From an uncultured Collinsella sp. (GTDB taxonomy: Bacteria > Actinomycetota > Coriobacteriia > Coriobacteriales > Coriobacteriaceae): a stretch of DNA of 10,118 nucleotides. This document shows positions 5,945 to 10,118 of this stretch, piece by piece (the first letter of the stretch is position 1; each line of letters opens with the position of its first letter). The stretch lies in assembly GCA_900547125.1 (NCBI GenBank), contig URFU01000081.1, forward strand, positions 1 through 10,118, given 5' to 3'. The notes under the pieces are model-generated. The model was not told the origin of the DNA. It ran no database searches and saw only the letters and a list, made by a program, of their open reading frames with translations. Position numbers and translations under genes: made by a program.

Positions 5945-7345
5945 ATGGAGACATTTGATTCGCGCGACGAACGCGCGGAGGCCGGAGCTGTAGCGGCGGT
6001 GTCGACACAGGCCTTCGACGTGGTCGTTATCGGCGGCGGGCCTGCTGGCATGGCGGCTGCGCTTGCCGCGCACAAGGCCGGCGCGCGCGTGGCCATCGTG
6101 GAACGTGAGCAGCATCTGGGCGGCATTCTGCGCCAGTGCATCCATCCCGGTTTTGGCCTTTCGCACTTTAAGCAGGAGCTCACCGGTCCCGAGTACGCGC
6201 AGCGCTTTATCGACCAGGTGCGCGCAACCGACATTACGCTGTTCTTGGGCAGTATGGTGCTTGAGATTGATTCGGGCGAAGGCGCGTGTGCGGGCGACCC
6301 GGGCACGGACGAGGGCACGGGAGATGCCGCGATTCATACCGTCACGCTCATGAGCCGTACCGGCATGCTTCAGCTCACCGGGCGTGCGGTCGTCCTTGCT
6401 ATGGGATGCCGCGAGCGCACACGCAGCGAAATCAAAATCCCCGGCAGCCGTCCCGCCGGCGTGTTTACGGCGGGTCTGGCGCAGCGATACATCAATATCG
6501 AAAACCTCAAGCCCGGCTCGCGCGCCGTTATTTTGGGCTCGGGCGACATCGGGCTGATCATGGCGCGCCGATGCACGCTCGAGGGGATTTCGGTCGAGGG
6601 CGTATACGAGCTCATGCCGTACGCCAACGGCCTGCGCCGCAACGTCAAAAACTGCCTGGACGACTTTGGCATTCCGCTTCACCTGTCCACCACCGTCACG
6701 CGCGTGATCGGTCGCGACCGCGTGGAGGCAGTCGAGGTGAGTCAGGTCGACGAGCACCTGGCACCCATTCCAGGGACCGAGCGCGTTGTTCCGTGCGACA
6801 CGCTGCTGCTTTCGGTGGGCCTGATTCCCGAGAACGAGCTTTCGGTGGGCGCAGGCGTTGAGCTTGACCCACGCACGCGCGGCGCCGTGGTTGATCAGAG
6901 CCTGCAAACGGGCGTGCCGGGCATCTTTGCCTGCGGCAACGTGCTGCACGTGCACGACCTGGCCGATAACGTGACGACCGAGTCCGAGCGTGCCGGTGCG
7001 GCCGCGGCGGCGTACGCGCTGGGTGGCGGCGCGGATACCGAGGCCGGTGTTGCGGACCAGGACTGCCAGCTCACGGTCTCCCCTGCCGGTATCGCTGGCT
7101 ACGCACTGCCGGGACGCATTACGGCTGTGGCACTCACCAAACTCAACTTCCGCGTGCGCCGACCGGTCGACGCCGCCCGCGTGCGCATTCTGGCAGGCGA
7201 CGAAGAACTGTTTGCAGGCAAGGTCCGCCCGTTTAAACCGAGCGTCATGGAAAGCTTCCCGCTGTCGGCAAAGGTGATTCAGCGCGCACTCGACCTTGAT
7301 GTTAGCGAGATTGTCCTGTCCGTCGACCCTATTGAGGAGGCGTAA
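5945..7345 (+). CDS. FAD/NAD(P)-dependent oxidoreductase, partner of the GlpA-like protein
   Basis: 466 residues, a pyridine-nucleotide oxidoreductase of the kind that sits between glpA-like and DUF1667 genes in many anaerobes. It probably passes electrons from the GlpA-like subunit to NAD(P) or a carrier. FAD motif VVVIGGGPAG (27-35), GGILRQCIHPGFG after it, second dinucleotide motif AVILGSGDIG (194-203), and the FAD-contacting GIFACGNVLHVHD (326-338). There is no CxxC redox disulfide, so it is not a thioredoxin-reductase type. The first ~22 residues form a non-conserved, charged extension; residues 110-130 are an acidic Gly/Asp insertion. AAGGGGG precedes the ATG. A further in-frame start nearer the FAD strand is possible but would break the tight coupling. 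Confidence 0.85.
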   Translation: METFDSRDERAEAGAVAAVSTQAFDVVVIGGGPAGMAAALAAHKAGARVAIVEREQHLGGILRQCIHPGFGLSHFKQELTGPEYAQRFIDQVRATDITLFLGSMVLEIDSGEGACAGDPGTDEGTGDAAIHTVTLMSRTGMLQLTGRAVVLAMGCRERTRSEIKIPGSRPAGVFTAGLAQRYINIENLKPGSRAVILGSGDIGLIMARRCTLEGISVEGVYELMPYANGLRRNVKNCLDDFGIPLHLSTTVTRVIGRDRVEAVEVSQVDEHLAPIPGTERVVPCDTLLLSVGLIPENELSVGAGVELDPRTRGAVVDQSLQTGVPGIFACGNVLHVHDLADNVTTESERAGAAAAAYALGGGADTEAGVADQDCQLTVSPAGIAGYALPGRITAVALTKLNFRVRRPVDAARVRILAGDEELFAGKVRPFKPSVMESFPLSAKVIQRALDLDVSEIVLSVDPIEEA

Positions 7346-7349
7346 GGCC

Positions 7350-7748
7350 ATGAGCACGAACACGGTCGAAACGCTGCAGTTCAACTGCACCACCTGCCCA
7401 TCCGAATGCCTCCTGACCGTGGAGGTAGAACGTGACGCAGACGGCGGCGTGGTAGAGGTGCGCTCCGTGACCGGCAACAGTTGCCCGCGCGGCGATACGT
7501 TCGCGCATCAGGAGCTCACCTGCCCCATGCGCGTGCTCACCACCACCGTTGCCGTATCCGGCGGCGACGAGGCGCTGCTGCCCGTGCGCACGGCCGAGGC
7601 CATCCCGCTGGCACTCCACGCCCAAGCCATGGACCTCATCCGCGGCCTAGTCGTCAAAGCCCCCATCCGCATGGGCGACGCCGTGTTGGAGGACCTCCTC
7701 AACACCAACATCGACCTCATCGCCAGCATGGACATCGGCCCAGCCTAG
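7350..7748 (+). CDS. DUF1667 Cys-rich protein
   Basis: 132 residues with the DUF1667 cysteine set: C13, C16 and C20 (CTTCPSEC), C45 in GNSCPRG and C58 in CPMR, followed by the typical LTTTVAV and LPVRT strands. The family always travels with the two oxidoreductases upstream. The N-terminal cysteines probably bind a metal or Fe-S cluster and the protein may be the third subunit or an electron-transfer piece of the complex; no biochemical role is known to me. The ATG at 7350 has GAGGAGG 9 nt upstream, and only 4 nt separate it from the previous stop. An earlier in-frame ATG at 7296 lies inside the preceding gene and lacks such a site. Last gene of the operon. Confidence 0.88.
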   Translation: MSTNTVETLQFNCTTCPSECLLTVEVERDADGGVVEVRSVTGNSCPRGDTFAHQELTCPMRVLTTTVAVSGGDEALLPVRTAEAIPLALHAQAMDLIRGLVVKAPIRMGDAVLEDLLNTNIDLIASMDIGPA

Positions 7749-7784
7749 ATGGTTCATTTAGGACGGGGCTTCATCCCACCCTAC

Positions 7785-7851
7785 AGTTGCGGTGGAATAG
7801 TTCCTGTTTTAGGCCATTACCCCGGCATCCAGGAACTATTCCACCGCAACT
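7785..7851. repeat. 67-bp hairpin element, copy 1
   Basis: A 22-bp arm starting AGTTGCGGTGGAATAGTTCC (7785-7806) is followed after 23 nt by its exact reverse complement (7830-7851). It starts 36 nt after the DUF1667 stop and may end that transcript, although no U-tract follows. A second copy lies at 9392-9458. Confidence 0.9.
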
Positions 7852-7893
7852 ATCCTTGGAATCGGTATTTAGCCTGTGCTCACTTTAGTGCCA

Positions 7894-8053
7894 TTTCAAA
7901 ACTATGCCGGATTACGGGGCTGATTCGGAGACCCCCATCCATACCGGCAATTTTCGATTTTTGATAAGCCGTCTACCTGCGATTTTAATTTTGCGATTTT
8001 TCCCATGGTCATGTAATACAGGTCCAGCCCCGTAATCCGCCATAGTTTTGAAA
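7894..8053. repeat. 160-bp element with 29-bp inverted ends
   Basis: Ends 7894-7922 and 8025-8053 are inverted copies with one mismatch in 29 (TTTCAAAACTATGSCGGATT then ACGGGGCTG). The 102-bp interior is AT-rich and carries several AATTTT/CGATTTTT words in near repetition (7950-8000). No frame looks like a protein and no target-site duplication is obvious. It resembles a MITE-like or other non-coding mobile repeat. Confidence 0.8.
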
Positions 8054-8107
8054 CCAGCCCATTTGGGGCGGGCCTCTTATGACTACTTTTGCCCGAACGT
8101 TTGCTCA

Positions 8108-8185
8108 AATGATTTTTCTGGGACGGGGATTAAATAATCATTTGGTGCCGAATGATTATTTAATCCCCGTCCCAGAAAAATCATT
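8108..8185. repeat. Perfect 35-bp-arm palindrome
   Basis: Positions 8108-8142 are the exact reverse complement of 8151-8185, with the 8-nt loop TGGTGCCG. The arm contains CTGGGACGGGGATTAAATAA. Such a long perfect hairpin can extrude as a cruciform, or form a double-stranded RNA stem if transcribed. GGGACGGG also occurs nearby (minus strand about 8211-8221, related GGACGGGG at 7761-7768). Confidence 0.95.
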
Positions 8186-8223
8186 CCGCATGTTTGACGC
8201 AGCTAAAATAGTCCCGTCCCAAA

Positions 8224-8251
8224 TTGACTACTCTGGCATTGGGGATACCAT
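8224..8251 (+). promoter_or_regulatory. Promoter of the M24 peptidase gene
   Basis: TTGACT (8224-8229) and TACCAT (8246-8251) are 16 bp apart and match the consensus at 5/6 and 4/6. The start would be near 8258, about 20 nt before the ATG. The palindrome CCATGG overlaps the -10. Confidence 0.5.
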
Positions 8252-8278
8252 GGTGGCACCCTAGCGAAAGGATGTTTC

Positions 8279-9367
8279 ATGGCACATGTCGATGACCAGC
8301 GTGTGGCGCGCGTGCTCGATGCCCTCGAGGCTCAGCACCCCGGCGCGCAGATGCTCGTAAACGACCCGTGGTCGATTTACTACCTGACCGGCTTTTATGC
8401 CGATATGTTCGAGCGTTTTTGCGGTGTACTGCTCGCACGCGATTGCGAGCCCGTGATCTTGGTCAACGCCCTGCATCAGCTGCCCGAGTATGACAATGCC
8501 CGCGTCGCCTATCACACCGACACCGACGTCGTGGCCGACGCCATCGCTCGCGAGGTCAATCCGACCAAACCGCTCGGTATCGACACCGTCATGCGTTCCG
8601 GCTTTTTGATGCCGCTCATGGACCGTCACGCCGCGAGCGAGTTCTTCCTGGGCGACTTTGCCGTCACCGTCGCACGCACCCACAAGGACGAAGCCGAGCA
8701 GGACCTGATGCGCGCATCCTCGGCCGCTAACGACGCCGTAATGGCCGACGCCATCACGCTCGTTCGCGAGGGCGTGACGGAGCGCGAAATTGCCGACCAG
8801 ATGCTCGGCCTGTATCGCAAGCACGACTGCGAGGGCTTTAGCTTTCCGCCCATCGTGCGCTTTGGCGCCAACGCCGGCGACCCGCACCACGAGCCCGACG
8901 ATACGGTTCTCAAGCGCGGCGACGTGGTACTTTTCGACATTGGCGGACGCCGCTGCAACTACTGCTCGGACATGACACGCACGTTCTTTTGGGGCGAGCC
9001 GGACGAGGAGACGGCGCGCATCTACGACATCGTGCGCCGCGCCAACGAGGCAGCCGAGGCGCTCATCGCACCGGGCGTGCGAATGTGCGACCTGGATCGC
9101 GCCGCGCGCGACGTAATTGAGGACGCGGGCTATGGGCAGTACTTTACGCACCGCCTGGGACACTCGATCGGCCTGCAGGACCATGAGCCGGGCGACGTCT
9201 CGCTTGTCAACGAGCAGGTCGTAGAGCCGGGCATGACATTCTCTATCGAGCCGGGCATCTACCTCCCCGGCCGCACCGGCGTCCGCATCGAGGACCTGGC
9301 CCTAGTGACCGAGTCTGGCGTCGAGATTCTCAACGCCTACTCCCACGACCCAGTCCGCCTAGACTAG
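8279..9367 (+). CDS. M24-family metallopeptidase, Xaa-Pro aminopeptidase/dipeptidase type
   Basis: 362 residues, a cytoplasmic enzyme likely to cleave Xaa-Pro bonds in peptides or dipeptides. Residues 1-130 form the creatinase-like N-terminal domain; from about 137 the pita-bread catalytic domain carries all five metal ligands: D220 and D231 (VLFDIGGRRCNYCSDMTR), H295 (HRLGHSIG), E324 (FSIEPGIYLPG) and E338 (VRIEDL). The ATG at 8279 has AAAGGA 8 nt upstream. It is a single gene with its own promoter, convergent with folC. PepP and PepQ cannot be told apart from sequence alone, so no symbol is given. Confidence 0.93.
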   Translation: MAHVDDQRVARVLDALEAQHPGAQMLVNDPWSIYYLTGFYADMFERFCGVLLARDCEPVILVNALHQLPEYDNARVAYHTDTDVVADAIAREVNPTKPLGIDTVMRSGFLMPLMDRHAASEFFLGDFAVTVARTHKDEAEQDLMRASSAANDAVMADAITLVREGVTEREIADQMLGLYRKHDCEGFSFPPIVRFGANAGDPHHEPDDTVLKRGDVVLFDIGGRRCNYCSDMTRTFFWGEPDEETARIYDIVRRANEAAEALIAPGVRMCDLDRAARDVIEDAGYGQYFTHRLGHSIGLQDHEPGDVSLVNEQVVEPGMTFSIEPGIYLPGRTGVRIEDLALVTESGVEILNAYSHDPVRLD

Positions 9368-9391
9368 CCTGGTCCCCAAGCCCCCAAACTA

Positions 9392-9458
9392 AGTTGCGGT
9401 GGAATAGTTCCTGGATGGGCTGCTAGAACCCAAAAACAGGAACTATTTCACCGCAACT
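9392..9458. repeat. 67-bp hairpin element, copy 2
   Basis: Same 22-bp arm as at 7785 (9392-9413). After 23 nt its reverse complement follows at 9437-9458, with one mismatch (TTTC for TTCC). The loop is related to copy 1 when one copy is flipped (13 of 23 positions agree). It lies exactly between the convergent M24 and folC genes, a good place for a bidirectional terminator. Confidence 0.9.
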
Positions 9459-9474
9459 GATGAGGGGGGATGGG

Positions 9475-10118
9475 TTAACGGAGCAGGCTGGCTACTTCGC
9501 CGGCTAGGGTGATGGTGCCGGCTGCTACGAAGGGCTCGCCCGCGGCCTCGAAAGCTGCGAGGGCCTCGGACACGCTGGGGTACACGCCCGCGAGCTTGTC
9601 AGCGTCCACAAGGGCGGCGAGCTCCTCCGCCGGCAGGGCGCGATCGGAATCTGTCTGGGTCACGACCACACGGGGGAAGGCCGGAACAAGCACGTCGACG
9701 ATGCCCGCCACGTCCTTATCAGCCAATGCGGCGCACAGCAGCGTGGGGCGATTTTCTACGCACGGATCGATCTCGTCCAGTGCACTCACAAAGTTCTCGC
9801 AGCTCTGTGGGTTATGGCAGGCGTCGATCAGTTTGAGCGGATCGGTTCCCAGCACATCAAAGCGACCCGGCGTGGGGCAGCCCATAAGCGAAGCGTCGAG
9901 CGCCTCATGGTCGAGCTCGCGACCCAGATAGCCCTCGCACAGCATAATCGCGCACGCGGCATTCTGCGGCTGATAGGCCGGCTTGACCATGCTCGACGTA
10001 TAGATCGCACGCGGCGTGGTGCAGCTAAACTCAACCGTGTCTCCCACGTGTACCGGAACCTTTGTTGTGGCATGGTTCACCACGAGCGGCACAACGCCGC
10101 ACTCGCGGCACCGGGCAT
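9475..10118 (-). CDS. folC: Folylpolyglutamate/dihydrofolate synthase, 3' part
   Basis: The C-terminal 214 residues of a FolC-type Mur-ligase enzyme, which adds glutamate to folates (and, in bifunctional forms, to dihydropteroate). The diagnostic stretch is CPTPGRFDVLGTDPLKLIDACHNPQSCENF, matching the PGR-E/D-V and D-G/A-HN motifs at the start of the Mur-ligase C-terminal domain. The downstream LLCAALADKDV and VVVTQTDSDRALPAEEL also fit. The frame is open to the right edge (ARCRECGVVPLVVNH), so the GTG at 10092 is internal and the true start lies outside. The stop is TAA at 9475; the gene converges on the M24 gene, with a hairpin between them. Confidence 0.92.
   Translation of the reverse strand, partial: ARCRECGVVPLVVNHATTKVPVHVGDTVEFSCTTPRAIYTSSMVKPAYQPQNAACAIMLCEGYLGRELDHEALDASLMGCPTPGRFDVLGTDPLKLIDACHNPQSCENFVSALDEIDPCVENRPTLLCAALADKDVAGIVDVLVPAFPRVVVTQTDSDRALPAEELAALVDADKLAGVYPSVSEALAAFEAAGEPFVAAGTITLAGEVASLLR

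Noticed and set aside
5059..7477. Long minus-strand open frames opposite the GlpA-like operon
   Set aside because: They are GC-rich antisense shadows without any recognisable domain, and the plus strand carries all FAD, NAD and Cys motifs.
7749..8264. Small open frames in the gap before the M24 gene
   Set aside because: They run straight through the inverted repeats and the perfect palindrome, and have no ribosome-binding site or domain.

Overview
The window looks like chromosomal DNA of a high-GC, anaerobic, gut-type actinobacterium. A Coriobacteriia member such as Collinsella is my best guess. This rests on the style of the proteins (a GC-rich thrS, a GlpA-like/DUF1667 anaerobic flavoprotein operon, a LoaP-type NusG paralogue) and on intergenic spaces full of long hairpin repeats carrying GGGACGGG-type motifs. 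It is an inference from reading the sequence; no database was searched.

Left part, minus strand (1-3575). Reading right to left there is a small membrane protein with eight zinc-ribbon cysteines, then thrS (threonyl-tRNA synthetase, apparently without the usual N-terminal TGS domain) with its own promoter, then two intrinsic terminators in tandem, then a specialised NusG paralogue of LoaP type, and finally the start of an unidentified frame cut by the window edge. The -10 element that appears to drive the NusG paralogue lies between two exact 15-bp inverted repeats about 92 bp apart. This is the layout of an invertible (phase-variable) promoter, and NusG-like antiterminators usually head long polysaccharide or natural-product operons.

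Centre (3576-4461). An 886-bp gap between divergent genes holds the most striking structure here: sixteen copies of a 15-bp motif (consensus TCTCRATCTGTAACA), one every 40 bp, strictly alternating in orientation, from 3677 to 4291. It is not a CRISPR array and I do not recognise it.

Right part, plus strand (4462-9367). A tight three-gene operon encodes a GlpA-like FAD dehydrogenase with a C-terminal [2Fe-2S] domain, an FAD/NAD oxidoreductase and a Cys-rich DUF1667 protein. These probably form one anaerobic sn-glycerol-3-phosphate (or related substrate) dehydrogenase complex. A 530-bp gap follows, packed with three separate inverted-repeat elements: a 67-bp hairpin, a 160-bp element with 29-bp ends, and a perfect 35-bp-arm palindrome. 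Then comes an M24 Xaa-Pro-type peptidase. A second copy of the 67-bp hairpin sits between this gene and the convergent 3' part of folC, which runs off the right edge.
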